This document shows, piece by piece, positions 11,180-22,263 of a DNA stretch of 64,000 bases. The position numbers and the translations under genes are program-made. Below the pieces are notes generated by a model. That model was not told the DNA's origin, ran no database searches, and saw only the letters and a program-made list of their open reading frames with translations. The DNA is from Alloascoidea africana (taxonomy: Eukaryota; Ascomycota; Alloascoideomycetes; Alloascoideales; Alloascoideaceae): assembly GCA_030581615.1 (NCBI GenBank), contig JAKTTT010000009.1, positions 310,001-374,000 of the forward strand, given 5' to 3'. How positions within the stretch are numbered: the stretch's first letter is position 1; every line of letters starts with the position of its first letter.

Positions 11180-14100
11180 ATGTCGTCCTCACTTCCACAA
11201 CACGAGAAGCACCCGGGTCATGATAGCAATCCTTTCACTCTCGACATTCCCACCCTCCAGTCTCTACACGACCCAAAGTCCATCCAACTGCTAAGCGAAC
11301 TGGGCTTCCGTCCTGGCCTCGAATCTCTTCTCAAAACTTCCGCTAAAGAGGGCCTGCCCAAAGATGTACCCGATAGAGCTGCAAGAATATCCACCTATGG
11401 CGACAATGTAATACCAACCCCAAAGCCAAAATCCTTCCTGTGGCTGGCATGGCAGGCTATGCACGACCAGGTCCTCATCATGTTATCCATAGCTGCCGTT
11501 GTGTCTCTCGCCCTGGGCCTTTACGAAACCTTTGGCCAACCTGCCGAGGTCGACAGCTTGGGAAGAGCTGAACCCAAAGTCGAGTGGGTCGAAGGTGTCG
11601 CCATCATCGTGGCCATTGTCATTGTGGTCATTGTTGGTGCTGCAAACGACTATCAAAAGGAACGCCAATTTGCAAAATTGAATGCGCAAAAGGAAGACCG
11701 CGAAATCAAGGTCATTCGAAGTGGTCGTGAGATGGAAATCTCCATATATGACCTTCTCGTCGGTGACCTCATCAACCTGGAGACCGGCGACGTGGTTCCC
11801 GCAGACTCAATCATCGTTTCGGGCTCTTGTGAATGCGACCAAAGCGCCCTAACCGGCGAATCCGACAATATCAAAATGGTCCCTGCCGATGATGCTGAGG
11901 CTTTGTTGAATAGCGGCAAAGAACTGAAGAAAATGCCTGACCCGTTCCTTCTCTCCGGTAGTAAAGTAACTAGCGGTCTCTGCCGCAGCCTTGTCACAAC
12001 TGTCGGTGTCAATTCGATCCATGGCAAAACAATGGTCTCTCTTCAAATCGAACCTGATCCTACTCCTTTACAGGTGAGACTGAATGCTATTGCCGATGGC
12101 ATTGCAAAATACGGTGGTCTGGCTGCTCTTGTTCTCTTCATTGTTCTTTTTATCAAGTTTTTGTGTATGCTTCCATCGCCTCACAGATATTCCTCTCTTT
12201 CCAGCTCAGAAAAGGGATCAAAGTTTTTGGATATTTTGATTACCGCAATCACTCTGATTGTTGTCGCCGTGCCTGAGGGACTCCCACTCGCTGTAACTCT
12301 CGCACTGGCTTTTGCAACAACCCGTATGTCCAAAGACGGTAATCTCGTCAGAGTCCTCAAGGCATGTGAAACCATGGGTGATGCCACTTGTGTCTGTAGT
12401 GACAAGACTGGAACCTTGACAGAAAACAGAATGCGTGTGGTCAAGGGAATGCTTGGTGAAGCTACAGAGTTTTCAGTGACCGACAAGTCTGCTCAACCCG
12501 CTGAGGACGCTCTTCAACACCTGCCTGCTTCCATAAAATCCTCTCTACTTACAAACATTGCAATCAACTCGACAGCTTTTGAAAACGACAAGTTTCTTGC
12601 TCTCGCATCGAACAATGACGGTACACAGCCTGCAACAGCAGCAGCAGCAGCAAACACTTCAAAGCCAAAGGCTTCCGGACTGGGGCGACTCTTGGGATTC
12701 ACCTCGTCTGCCGATAAAGGTGCTGTTAAAGGTTTCGCCGCTTCTAATGAAGAGGCTTTTATTGGAAGTAAAACCGAGACTGCACTTCTTTTATTCGCCT
12801 CCGACTTTTTGGGATTGGAACAAGGCCGTTTGGTAGATTATCGAAACCTTCAAGTCCCCGAATTGGGCATCCGCAATATTGCACAAGTGATTCCATTTGA
12901 AAGCTCTAGAAAATGGGGGGCGATTGTTGTTGAACTTGAAGATAATAATGGTGAACGGGCAGAAATCGAAGAGGACCAAAAAATGCGAACTTTCCGAGTT
13001 TTAATCAAAGGTGCTTCCGAGATTGTCTTGTCTCGGACCGCGCGCATTCACACGGAAGCGGATAAGATTGAGAAATTGACCCTTGAACAATTTGAAAAAA
13101 TCTCCTCAAAGATTGAAGATTTGGCTTCTCAATCTCTTCGAACCATCACTCTCGCTTATAAAGACTATGTCTCTCCTCAATGGCCACCTGCTCCACTAGC
13201 CAGCTCTTTGAGTCCCAAAGAGGCCGATGTTGATCTTTTGTTTGGACCCGCCGTTGATTTGTCTGCTCCTTGCAGTCCCACTGCTATTGTAATCACTCCT
13301 GAAGAAGACGAAAACAGTTCTTACACTTTGCAAAATGAAGATTTCATCTTTACCGGTGTTGTTGGAATCCAAGATCCTCTTAGAAAAGGCGTTGTTGAAT
13401 CTATCCAACAATGTCATCGTGCTGGTGTCACTGTGAGAATGGTCACCGGTGATAATTTATTAACCGCCCGAGCCATAGCCTCCTCTTGTGGAATTTTCAC
13501 TCCTGAAACTGGCGGAATTTGTATGGATGGTCCCAGTTTCCGTAACTTGACAGTCACACAACAACAGAACATTGCTCCAAAACTACAGGTTTTGGCCCGT
13601 TCAAGTCCTGATGACAAGAGAGTCCTGGTACAGACTTTGAAAGATTTGGGACAGGTGGTTGCAGTCACAGGAGATGGCACAAACGATGCTCCAGCTTTGA
13701 AACTTGCGGATGTGGGTTTTTCAATGGGAATTTCTGGTACCGAAGTTGCAAGGGAAGCATCCGACATTATCTTGTTGACGGATAACTTCAGCTCAATCGT
13801 TGATGCCATCAAATGGGGTCGTTGTGTCTCCACCTCTATCAAAAAGTTTTTACAATTCCAACTTACTGTGAATGTTACTGCCGTTGTCCTAACCTTTGTT
13901 TCCGCCGTCTCCAGTTCCGAGGGTAAATCCGTTCTTACTGCTGTTCAACTACTATGGGTTAATTTGATTATGGATACCTTTGCCGCTCTTGCTCTCGCAA
14001 CAGATAAACCATCTGCAGATATTTTGGATAGGAAACCCCATCCAAGACATGCCTCGCTAATCTCTGTATCCATGTGGAAGATGATTATGGGTCAGGCCAC

Positions 14101-15184
14101 TGTTCAACTGATTGTTACGTTTGTTTTACATTTTGCAGGTGCCCAGATCTTTTTCGGAACAAAAAATGTTGAACATCATGAACAGTTACAACTGGATGCA
14201 ATGACGTTTAATGCGTTTGTTTGGCTCCAATTTTGGAAATTATGGGTCACTAGGAAACTCGATGAGGCCGATGGTATTAAGGATGTCAAGAGTAGAATAA
14301 CTTCAAGAAATCTCAATTTTTTCAGTGGATTTTTCCGAAATTGGTACTTTTTAACGATTGCTGGAATCATTGCAGGGATTCAAATTCTGGTCATGTTTGT
14401 CGGTGGTCGTGCCTTTTCCGTTGCTCGACAAACAGGTGCAATGTGGGGGACGGCCATCATTTGTGGCATGCTTTCCCTACCCGCTGGTGTTTTGATTCGT
14501 ATCTGTCCTGATGAATGGGTCATCAAGATTTTCCCAACACGTGCTTTCAACCTCATGGTTCGTGTTCTTTCCTTTTCATGGCTTCGAAGAAACAAGAAGG
14601 ATACACCAAAATTTATCGTTGATAATGGTGAAGTGGAACCTCAGTTGGTGGATGAGGAAAAAAATTACCTATACCAGAGCGTTCCTGCTTTTGGCCAAGT
14701 GAGGGAAGAACTGCTAGTACTTCGACGAATCCGTGGTACAGGACGCTTGGGACAACTTACTTTGAAATGGAAAACACCAATTCAATCATATCGAGAATGG
14801 AGAAGCAGATCTTCTTCAATGTCCAAGCATTCCGGTGCAGAGGATTCCTCAACGGCAATTGCCACCGATTCATCAGGATCACCAAAGTTCCAATTCAACG
14901 ATAACAACGCTATAGCTGGGTATGATGAAAAACAGGGCCATCTTGCACCACCAGCACTAAATTCCCAAGGTTGTCTCAAGCCTCGAGGTAGCTCCCTTAG
15001 CGCTTTGGCTATCGTCCCCGCGGTTGTCGGTGGTGCAGTTGCTGGATGGAAATTCAGTTCGGAATCAGATAGAAGCTCAACCAGCAATTTGAGAAATTCT
15101 TCAAGCAATGAAGCAAATGGCATTGTTAGTGGTCGGCCATCCATGGAAATACAAGAACTGACACCAACACATTCGAGGAGTTAG
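11180..15184 (+). CDS. PMC1: P-type Ca2+-ATPase, PMCA family (vacuolar calcium pump)
   Basis: Intronless, 1334 residues from the ATG at 11180; in-frame sequence upstream lacks an ATG. It pumps cytosolic Ca2+ into the vacuole by ATP hydrolysis (type IIB ATPase). The protein shows the actuator motif LTGESD, the phosphorylation site DKTGTLT with Asp408, the M4 signature VAVPEGLPLAVTLALA, and the hinge TGDGTNDAPALK. Membrane segments occur at about residues 95-115, 135-160, 310-330 and 350-380, with six more near the C-terminal third. An Ala/Gln-rich insert lies in the nucleotide-binding domain around residue 490. It is about 160 residues longer than S. cerevisiae Pmc1; most of this is a Ser-rich tail from about residue 1180, ending with an extra hydrophobic stretch (SALAIVPAVVGGAVAGW, about 1275-1291). 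Unlike animal PMCAs, no calmodulin-binding helix is obvious. Orthology to PMC1 is inferred from overall motif pattern. Confidence 0.95.
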   Translation: MSSSLPQHEKHPGHDSNPFTLDIPTLQSLHDPKSIQLLSELGFRPGLESLLKTSAKEGLPKDVPDRAARISTYGDNVIPTPKPKSFLWLAWQAMHDQVLIMLSIAAVVSLALGLYETFGQPAEVDSLGRAEPKVEWVEGVAIIVAIVIVVIVGAANDYQKERQFAKLNAQKEDREIKVIRSGREMEISIYDLLVGDLINLETGDVVPADSIIVSGSCECDQSALTGESDNIKMVPADDAEALLNSGKELKKMPDPFLLSGSKVTSGLCRSLVTTVGVNSIHGKTMVSLQIEPDPTPLQVRLNAIADGIAKYGGLAALVLFIVLFIKFLCMLPSPHRYSSLSSSEKGSKFLDILITAITLIVVAVPEGLPLAVTLALAFATTRMSKDGNLVRVLKACETMGDATCVCSDKTGTLTENRMRVVKGMLGEATEFSVTDKSAQPAEDALQHLPASIKSSLLTNIAINSTAFENDKFLALASNNDGTQPATAAAAANTSKPKASGLGRLLGFTSSADKGAVKGFAASNEEAFIGSKTETALLLFASDFLGLEQGRLVDYRNLQVPELGIRNIAQVIPFESSRKWGAIVVELEDNNGERAEIEEDQKMRTFRVLIKGASEIVLSRTARIHTEADKIEKLTLEQFEKISSKIEDLASQSLRTITLAYKDYVSPQWPPAPLASSLSPKEADVDLLFGPAVDLSAPCSPTAIVITPEEDENSSYTLQNEDFIFTGVVGIQDPLRKGVVESIQQCHRAGVTVRMVTGDNLLTARAIASSCGIFTPETGGICMDGPSFRNLTVTQQQNIAPKLQVLARSSPDDKRVLVQTLKDLGQVVAVTGDGTNDAPALKLADVGFSMGISGTEVAREASDIILLTDNFSSIVDAIKWGRCVSTSIKKFLQFQLTVNVTAVVLTFVSAVSSSEGKSVLTAVQLLWVNLIMDTFAALALATDKPSADILDRKPHPRHASLISVSMWKMIMGQATVQLIVTFVLHFAGAQIFFGTKNVEHHEQLQLDAMTFNAFVWLQFWKLWVTRKLDEADGIKDVKSRITSRNLNFFSGFFRNWYFLTIAGIIAGIQILVMFVGGRAFSVARQTGAMWGTAIICGMLSLPAGVLIRICPDEWVIKIFPTRAFNLMVRVLSFSWLRRNKKDTPKFIVDNGEVEPQLVDEEKNYLYQSVPAFGQVREELLVLRRIRGTGRLGQLTLKWKTPIQSYREWRSRSSSMSKHSGAEDSSTAIATDSSGSPKFQFNDNNAIAGYDEKQGHLAPPALNSQGCLKPRGSSLSALAIVPAVVGGAVAGWKFSSESDRSSTSNLRNSSSNEANGIVSGRPSMEIQELTPTHSRS

Positions 15185-17047
15185 AACCAGATTTTTATCA
15201 CTTGCTTTATTTTTAGACCCTTTTTTAACACTTTTTTTGCCTCTGTATCTAATCCATTGTCATTAATTGGGGGAAATCCAGGTTCTTTCACATTGAGCCA
15301 TTCTGCTTGTTTTTTTTTTTTTTTTTTTCATGTTGGTTTTTTATTGCACATTGGTGCGCTGCTTTTTTTTTTTTGATCTAGATTTTACTCTATTTTTATT
15401 TGTATTTCTATTTGGTTTTGATGCTTTCGTTTTTTTATTTTTATTTTTCTTTTCTTTCTTTCTTTCTTTCTTCTTATCATTGAGATTTCCCTCGCCTTTG
15501 GTTCTCTTTTTTTGATTTCTGTTGTTAATTTTTTCCCTTTTCTTTTTTTTATTCTTATTGTTTTGAACTTTTCCTTCAGGTGATTTTTGGAGCCATCATC
15601 AGATATTAATGGTTGTGGAGTGGGGGTCTCTTTTTATAACTTTTCACAGCAGATATGTGAAAAGAATGAAAGGAAGAAAAGATGGTCCATTATCATGTTG
15701 ATAATACTAAAACAACAAAATTAACAAACAAAAATAAATGATAAGTATTTACAAGTTTTTGCTTGCTTTGGGCTCTGTACAAGCAATTATAAGGATCTAC
15801 TGAAGAAAAAACAAACTACTTAACTAAACAGTAGTAGATAAAGTATATATTGTTAAATTTTTAAATCGCACGCAATTTACTTGAAATGTTTGGGTTGTTT
15901 CCCCAAACTTAGATTTTGTAGTTTTTGAAAAACTGTCATATGTCCAAAAATTCAAATGTCTTGAGTTAACAACAAGAACTATAGAACAAGTATTCAACAA
16001 GCTATGCCATTTAAAGTTGTTATTGAATAAATTCCTAAATGGTTTTACGAAATCTTAATGGATTGTTAATTGTAGCGAATCTCGTTTATTTTTGGGGATC
16101 TAAAATCCCGAAAATAACACCATGAAGCATATAACAAGTCTTTTTAATTGTATTTTTTGGTGTCTTTGGTTTCTATCAATAATAGAGTATAGTAATGATT
16201 CAGCTCAATCAATCCGCTTCCACTCGATCAAAGCCGCAAGAATCAAATCAAGAGGCCTCTTGCTCTTTTGAACTGAACAAGTTTTATACCACATCGCTCT
16301 CATTCGATTCAACTGAACCGTTGCTGAAATAATTTATGATTAGAAAAACAAAAAAAAAAGATAATAAAGAATAGAGAAAGCATTCTGGTAGCGGCATGTA
16401 TTTTTCGTTATGTTGATTGTGAATTAGAGCAAGAGTTGGGAAAGAGAACGTTGTGCTGGATCACAGGTTATAATTATCCCACGAATGCCAGGTGTCGTGG
16501 GATCTAATTCTCAACTTCTTTTTTCATACCTTGTTCCGTTCTTTTAATTGATAATAAGTTTCTCGAATGAGCAATCGTGTTTATTTGGTTCCGTTGTGGT
16601 CTCTTGATTTAGAGACTTCAACTTGTTCTCCATTGTAATGAAGATTCCTGTTGCACGGTTTACAAACTTTGTAATTAGTCTCTTCCGAATGGGCTACTGG
16701 AATAGTCTTTTTATGCTTAAATACACCTTAGATTCAACACCAATATGAATCTGTGATAGAAGGGAAGAACACTAATTCTAATTCGCGATTTAGACATTGA
16801 CGCTTCCATGAGAACGGTCCATGGGGTTTAGACGCTGAATAGATATTCTATGTTATAGGCCAGGACAACCTGTTCAAGAAGCGACATTTCCATTTATTTC
16901 AATTTAAACAAAAACAGATAAACAGAATACACGAACAATTTCTTTTTTTTTTCATTGCATGACAAAACTTCTATACTTTATGAAGAGCTAAAGATGCACA
17001 AGTTTTCTGTCTTTACGTTGACCTCAACATAATTCTTGAAAAAGCCC
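15185..17047. other. 1.9 kb convergent intergenic spacer
   Basis: AT-rich sequence between the 3' ends of the Ca2+-ATPase and the COG7-like gene. The first 400 bases are long T tracts and TTTC repeats (15310-15550), consistent with 3' processing signals. I see no gene, tRNA or transposon in the remainder. Confidence 0.7.
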
Positions 17048-18301
17048 CTAGTACCCAATCTTTCTCTGCAGTTGAGATATAAAACTAGAGGCTTGAGATT
17101 GTTGTTGTTCTGAACCATCTGTAGATTTCCTCGTCGAGTTGAACTGTCTTGTTGATCGTGTGGTTAGAGGTTGTTGTGGGTTTTCTCTACTTTCAACCTC
17201 TTCTTTAAACGAATCCAAAGCACTTTGTAAGTCTTTGGAAAATTGAAGATACAAGGGATGGAAATGTGACATGTCGTGGAAAAGAGGCTCAAAAGAGATC
17301 AATAACTTGATTTGATCTATTGTTGCTTCTGCCGCGAGGTCCTCTTTACTCTTTTGCTCATTCCCAGTCTCTTCGTTTTTAGTCGTGTTGGTCTTGGCCT
17401 TCTGATACGGCGGCCGCCGCTGTAAATGAGCCTTGAGCTCTTGTATCAACCCCTTCTCAATCGTCCCCAGCGAGGATGCAAAAACCTGAGGCGTGATAAT
17501 TGTTCCTGATTTGACAACGTTTCGATGCTGATAATGGGTGCCATCGCCAGAATGAGAATCCGACGACCCAGGTATATCCGTTGTCGAAATGTTCTTTGCC
17601 GTCCTCAATACATCCTGGACCAGAATCATTCTTTTCTTAATTTCGTTCAGGTTCCACAGTTGTGCTATGATGGGTTCCGAATTTAGATCTTTTTCTCTTG
17701 TCGTTTCAGTGCTGGTCTCAAGCGTATTAGATGTAGCCGCAACCGTGGTATCTGTCTTGTCGTTATTCCCATTTTCCAGATTCAGATCTTTGGATATGCT
17801 TGTTGAAATTGTTTCAATGTCGGAATTCAAATCCTGGATTGAACTCTGTAAAGTCTCAAGATAATAGTCTAATCGCGTGGTATGCATTCTCCCCTTCTGT
17901 TTCAAACTGCTCACACCATTTTCATCCCCAAGTTCATCAGATATTTGCTCGCTGCTAATCGATTCGCCAGTGTTATATGCCAGCACAGCGCTGCTGGCCT
18001 CAAGACCCTGGACCAACTCCTCAAGCTCCTTTGTCAATTCATTCGAACAGTAGTCCAACTTTGTCAGCAGCTCAGAACTATCCGATTGCAGCTTTCTCAG
18101 GACATCGAGGCTGTTGGTTTCTGATAATTGCTGCTGCTGCTGCTGTTGCTTACTGTACCTTGAGCGTGGCTGGGGGACTGATTGAGACTGACCACCACCA
18201 GTCACAGAAGAAGATGAGGCAAAGAGCGAGTCAAGGAACGCATGGGGCACAAACGACTCTTGAAAGAATGGCTCTATGTCCTTTGTTATTGGTAAAGGCA
18301 T
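17048..18301 (-). CDS. Probable conserved oligomeric Golgi complex subunit 7
   Basis: Intronless, 417 residues from the ATG at 18301; the open frame continues upstream but without another ATG. Soluble, strongly helical protein. The opening IEPFFQESFVPHAFLDSLF followed by a heptad-rich segment (about residues 80-150) fits the N-terminal pattern of Golgi tethering subunits. The segment around residues 210-240 (LNEIKKRMILVQDVLRTAKN) resembles the Cog7 region where human COG7 has VKSRM followed by a bundle helix. A polyglutamine run interrupts the N-terminal part. Family role: tethering in retrograde intra-Golgi traffic. S. cerevisiae Cog7 is shorter (about 280 residues) and Cog5 is near 400, so Cog5 is the main alternative. 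It lies 115 bp downstream of RPN14 on the same strand. The identification is by pattern only. Confidence 0.5.
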   Translation of the reverse strand: MPLPITKDIEPFFQESFVPHAFLDSLFASSSSVTGGGQSQSVPQPRSRYSKQQQQQQQLSETNSLDVLRKLQSDSSELLTKLDYCSNELTKELEELVQGLEASSAVLAYNTGESISSEQISDELGDENGVSSLKQKGRMHTTRLDYYLETLQSSIQDLNSDIETISTSISKDLNLENGNNDKTDTTVAATSNTLETSTETTREKDLNSEPIIAQLWNLNEIKKRMILVQDVLRTAKNISTTDIPGSSDSHSGDGTHYQHRNVVKSGTIITPQVFASSLGTIEKGLIQELKAHLQRRPPYQKAKTNTTKNEETGNEQKSKEDLAAEATIDQIKLLISFEPLFHDMSHFHPLYLQFSKDLQSALDSFKEEVESRENPQQPLTTRSTRQFNSTRKSTDGSEQQQSQASSFISQLQRKIGY

Positions 18302-18416
18302 TCCGTTGTGGATATACGCGGTGATGGTGATGATGATGATGATGATGCTAGTAGTGGATGAACGGTTGCAACTTGTCAAAATCTAACATTATATGGTAGG
18401 ATCTATGAAACTAATG

Positions 18417-19850
18417 CTAATACCTCACACAAATTGAATGCTTCCCCCCGATCATTTTCATCTTGACACCATCGACCACGATCGTTCTGGAGATGTATAC
18501 TGTGCTAGGTTCAAATCCTCCGTAATAAATAGGTTGTATATCGGCATCTTGTGTAATACTGGAGTAACTAAACTCTTCCACAAGTCCCATCGCCGACACT
18601 ATCGTGAAGGTAGAGTCACAAAGATCAATATCTTCAATAGGAGAACTGCTTGGTTTAAAAGATGAAAAGGGATTCCTTTTATGGTCTGTTAGCAGGAACA
18701 ATATCATAGCTCCAAAAACATAATACATACAGTGTGTTTCGAAGATCCCAAATCTTCACAGAACCATCAATGTGACCAGAGATGAGTTTATTGCCAATCG
18801 AGTACGTAGAAGGATACGCCAATGAGCATACTTCAGTATTATCAGCGGAGTAAAATTTGCTAACTTGATCCTTTGTACGAAGATCAAACTCTCGAATGTT
18901 TCCGGATTCATATCCTGCGAAAAAGACTTTATTGCCAGTCTCAAATTCAAGCTCGGGTTGATCATCGAAGGAAGAACTGTTCTGATTCTGGTTTTCAGTA
19001 ATTGCAAGACGAGTTACTCCTGATTTTGTCTCACTATTCCGATCTGTGTGCTTGAAAGTATGAATTGTTTTCCCTGATCCACATTCCCATAGTCTGATAT
19101 CTCCATCAAGAGAAGACGCTAAACGATCGAAATTAGCCTTGTAGTCCAAAGTAGTGGTAGCAAGGAGAAAGACTCACACAGTATGTTTCTTCCCGCACCT
19201 ACAAGAGCCAGATCAGTGACCTTGGCCTGGTGACCCACAAGCGTCCGTGGATTGGATCCATCTATAGCATTCCAGATCTTGATTCGCATGTCTCCACTAG
19301 CGCTCGCGATCACCGTTCCAGAAGGAAAAAACTTGACTCTGGAGATGTACGAGTAATGCCCTTCCAACTGTCTCAGTCTTTCTCCATCTTTCACAGATCC
19401 CACGAGAATATGGCCATTGTTGTCTCCAGTCACAAACAGCTCCCCGTGTGGCGATATATCCAGCGTATTCACGATGGATTGATCCGTATTGTAGACTTTC
19501 TGGGGCAGCTTTACCGTAGCATTTGAAATCTTGTGCCGTGGTGAGGAAACCATCAAAGTGAACTGCCAACATCAGTTAGAAGCCATAAAAGAGCAATCAA
19601 AATCAAAATCACACACATCATCTATCTTTCTCAGCTTCATTCCGCCATCGCCTTCAAAGGTATCTTCCCCAACTCCATGAATCTTCACGGTGGCATTGTC
19701 CGCGTGGTCGCCATCTCTCCAGTCCACGACAGACACCCAGATCTCGCCACCCGCGATCACGCCCTGGTCCAGATCCGCCAGCACGTCTGCGACCGAGGGC
19801 TGGATCGTCAGCAGCGGCACGCCATCTGCGATTTCTTTTGCTCCCGGCAT
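18417..19850 (-). CDS. RPN14: WD40 proteasome-assembly chaperone Rpn14 (PAAF1)
   Basis: Spliced gene read right to left: exons 19850-19617, 19562-19178, 19118-18731 and 18675-18417, total 421 residues, matching Rpn14 (417 in S. cerevisiae). Introns are 54, 59 and 55 nt with CTAAC or CTAAT branch sites; the third ends in AAG. Splicing restores WD repeats exactly, for example GRNILSSSLDGDIRLWECG across intron 2. At least five WD40 blades are recognisable, with GH...WD-like dipeptides (IKIWNA, IRLWEC, VKIWDL). Known role: Rpn14/PAAF1 binds the Rpt6 ATPase and guides assembly of the 19S proteasome base. The N-terminal 78 residues (exon 1) fold separately in homologues. It shares a 199-bp divergent promoter with FRA1. 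Confidence 0.9.
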
Positions 19851-19930
19851 CTGCTCTCTCTTTTTCTCTACTTTTCGCGTCTTTTCGCGCTGTTTTCGCG
19901 CGACTCGCGACGGAGAAGAGGGACTGAGAT

Positions 19931-19936
19931 CACGTG
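19931..19936. promoter_or_regulatory. CACGTG E-box in the RPN14-FRA1 divergent promoter
   Basis: The palindromic CACGTG lies 81 bp upstream of RPN14 and 114 bp upstream of FRA1. It is the core recognised by Cbf1/Pho4-type bHLH factors in yeasts. Occupancy is inference. Confidence 0.4.
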
Positions 19937-20049
19937 CTCCAACCGACCTATCACAGGCCGCGCTTTTCGGATTAGTCACGAGGCCCCCAGTATTTTTAAG
20001 CTCATCTCCTTCTCTTCTGTCTCTTCTGTCTCACCAGAGCTCCAAAAAC

Positions 20050-22263
20050 ATGCCAGGAAGCGTTACTGCCCGTCCCTCGACCTACTCTCTCAATCCACAG
20101 GCCTCCCGTGCCTTCATCCGCTCCCGTCCGTGCGAGAATTGCACCTGTTCTCCGGGACTACTCAACAGACACGGCCGCCAGTCCTCGTATCTCGCTCGGC
20201 AGGTTGCGTTGAAAAACCATCCTGTTGTGGCCAACAGACGCAATTCACGAAGCTCCACTCCTCTAGCAAGTCCGAAAACTCATCCTGCTTCTCCTTCCCG
20301 TGTCAGTGTCCATGGCAATCTTGGAGATATCGTGGACGAGAGTTGCAATGCCGTTAAAGAAATCAACACAAGCAAACGGCTAGAGGCTCTAAGGCTGTTG
20401 ATGAAGGAGAAGGACCTGGTGGCCTACATCATCCCTTCTGAAGACGAACACAACAGCGAATACACAAGCGCACCAGATAAAAAACGCAGCTTTATCAGCG
20501 GGTTCTCGGGCTCGGCCGGCGTTGCAATTGTGACTCGAGATTTGGGGAGTATGAACAGCGTCCCCGATGGCTCTGCAGTGCTATCAACGGACGGCCGTTA
20601 TTTTGTCCAGTCCCAGAACGAGCTCGATTTCAACTGGATGTTGCTACGTCAGGGTGTCAACACTGATCCAACCTGGCAGGAGTGGACTATTGAGCAAGCG
20701 ATAAACAATTCGCTCGATACTGGCGCAGTTGCCCAGATTGGTATCGACCCAAAACTCATTTCCTACGCCGCTGCTGAGTCAATTAAAGAACAGATAGAGA
20801 CTCAATTAAAATTAAACCCGGAGGCAAAGGTGAAGCTCACGCCAATTGAAGAGAATCTAATTGACACAATCTGGCCTCAGTTTGAAGAAGTTGTGGAAAG
20901 GTCTAACGAGCCGGTCTCCGTTTTGGAATTGCAGTACGCAGGTGTCTCTTTGGAAGATAAACTGAAACAACTGCGATTGGAGATTTCAAAGGCAAAAGCA
21001 CAAGCAATTGTCATCTCAGCATTGGATGAAATCGCATGGTTGTTTAATTTAAGAGGTAATGGTGATATCAGTTTCAACCCTGTTTTTTACTCCTACGCAA
21101 TTGTCACTCTAGACAAGATTGTTTTATACATCAACAAGGGAAAAATCACCCCCCAAGTGGCAGAATACTTGGACAGGGCTTCTGTTATTGTTCGTGATTA
21201 CGCCCAGATATGGTTAGATACCAAAGACACATTGTCGACTTTAGGACTTGCTGAATCAGCGCAAGTTTTAGTTCCCCAAAACACATCTTGGGCTATTGTG
21301 AGCTCTTTGGGACCGCAAAATTGCAAATTGGTGGGCTCTCCAGTTGAGCTTGCAAAGTCTGTTAAAAACTCGGTTGAACTGGAAGGACAACAAGAGGCAC
21401 ATATCAAAGATGGTCTTGCTGTTGTCAAGTTTTTCACATGGTTGGAAGAACAAGTTGAAGCAGGCATTATTCTTGATGAGGTCACAGCTGCTGAAAGACA
21501 GGCCGAGTTCAGATCACTTGAAGAAGAGTTTGTGGGGCTCAGTTTTGATACGATTTCTTCAAGTGGTGCGAATGCTGCTACGATACATTACAAACCCATC
21601 AAAGAGACATGTGCGATTGTGGATGCAAACAGCATTTATCTGAACGATTCTGGAGCTCAATTCAAAGATGGAACCACTGATATCACGAGAACCCTGCATT
21701 TTGGAACACCGACAAAGGAAGAAATCCGCGCATATACACTAGTCTTGAAAGGCCACATTGCCCTTGCACAAGCGGTTTTCCCAGAAGGTACAACAGGCTT
21801 AATGTTGGATACACTTGCAAGGCAGTATTTGTGGAAGTACGGTTTGGATTACAGGCATGGCACAGGCCATGGTGTTGGATCATACCTGAATGTTCATGAG
21901 GGTCCCATCGGAGTCACTTTCAAAGAGCCATACTGTAACAGACAACTTCAAGTGGGGAACGTGCTTTCGAACGAGCCTGGGTATTATGAAGATGGAAAAT
22001 TTGGTATCAGAATAGAAAACCTGATGGCTGTTGTTGAGGTTGCCACACCCGAGCACTTTGGTGATAAAAAATACCTTGGTTTTGAAACCTTGACTATGGT
22101 TCCCTATTGTAGGAAACTGATTGACGTTTCGTTGTTACAACCCGAAGAAAAAGATTGGATAAACAAGTATCATTCGAAAGTGTACCACACGTTGAAGCAT
22201 AGAATGCACAGGAATGATCAGAAGGCGAAAAAATGGCTGAAAAAAGAGACTGCTTCTTTATAG
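20050..22263 (+). CDS. FRA1: Aminopeptidase P-like protein, Fra1 homologue
   Basis: Intronless, 737 residues from the ATG at 20050 (S. cerevisiae Fra1 is 749). The protein has the three-part aminopeptidase P architecture: two creatinase-like N-terminal domains (about residues 110-250 and 270-430) and an M24 pita-bread catalytic domain (about 440-690). All five metal ligands of the family appear: Asp in NDSGAQ and Asp in TTDITRT (about 534 and 545), His in GTGHGVGSY (about 607), Glu in NEPGYY (about 642) and Glu in IRIEN (about 655). The family cleaves Xaa-Pro N-terminal bonds; in S. cerevisiae Fra1 acts with Fra2 and Grx3/4 to repress the iron regulon. A basic Ser/Arg-rich N-terminal extension of about 100 residues precedes the fold and contains CxxC (CENC), as in fungal Fra1 proteins. 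Whether it regulates iron here is inference. Confidence 0.88.
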   Translation: MPGSVTARPSTYSLNPQASRAFIRSRPCENCTCSPGLLNRHGRQSSYLARQVALKNHPVVANRRNSRSSTPLASPKTHPASPSRVSVHGNLGDIVDESCNAVKEINTSKRLEALRLLMKEKDLVAYIIPSEDEHNSEYTSAPDKKRSFISGFSGSAGVAIVTRDLGSMNSVPDGSAVLSTDGRYFVQSQNELDFNWMLLRQGVNTDPTWQEWTIEQAINNSLDTGAVAQIGIDPKLISYAAAESIKEQIETQLKLNPEAKVKLTPIEENLIDTIWPQFEEVVERSNEPVSVLELQYAGVSLEDKLKQLRLEISKAKAQAIVISALDEIAWLFNLRGNGDISFNPVFYSYAIVTLDKIVLYINKGKITPQVAEYLDRASVIVRDYAQIWLDTKDTLSTLGLAESAQVLVPQNTSWAIVSSLGPQNCKLVGSPVELAKSVKNSVELEGQQEAHIKDGLAVVKFFTWLEEQVEAGIILDEVTAAERQAEFRSLEEEFVGLSFDTISSSGANAATIHYKPIKETCAIVDANSIYLNDSGAQFKDGTTDITRTLHFGTPTKEEIRAYTLVLKGHIALAQAVFPEGTTGLMLDTLARQYLWKYGLDYRHGTGHGVGSYLNVHEGPIGVTFKEPYCNRQLQVGNVLSNEPGYYEDGKFGIRIENLMAVVEVATPEHFGDKKYLGFETLTMVPYCRKLIDVSLLQPEEKDWINKYHSKVYHTLKHRMHRNDQKAKKWLKKETASL

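Noticed and set aside
18506-18520. GGTTCAAATCC resembling a tRNA B box
   Set aside because: It lies within RPN14 exon 4 (coding GGFEP on the minus strand); no A box or acceptor stem is present around it.
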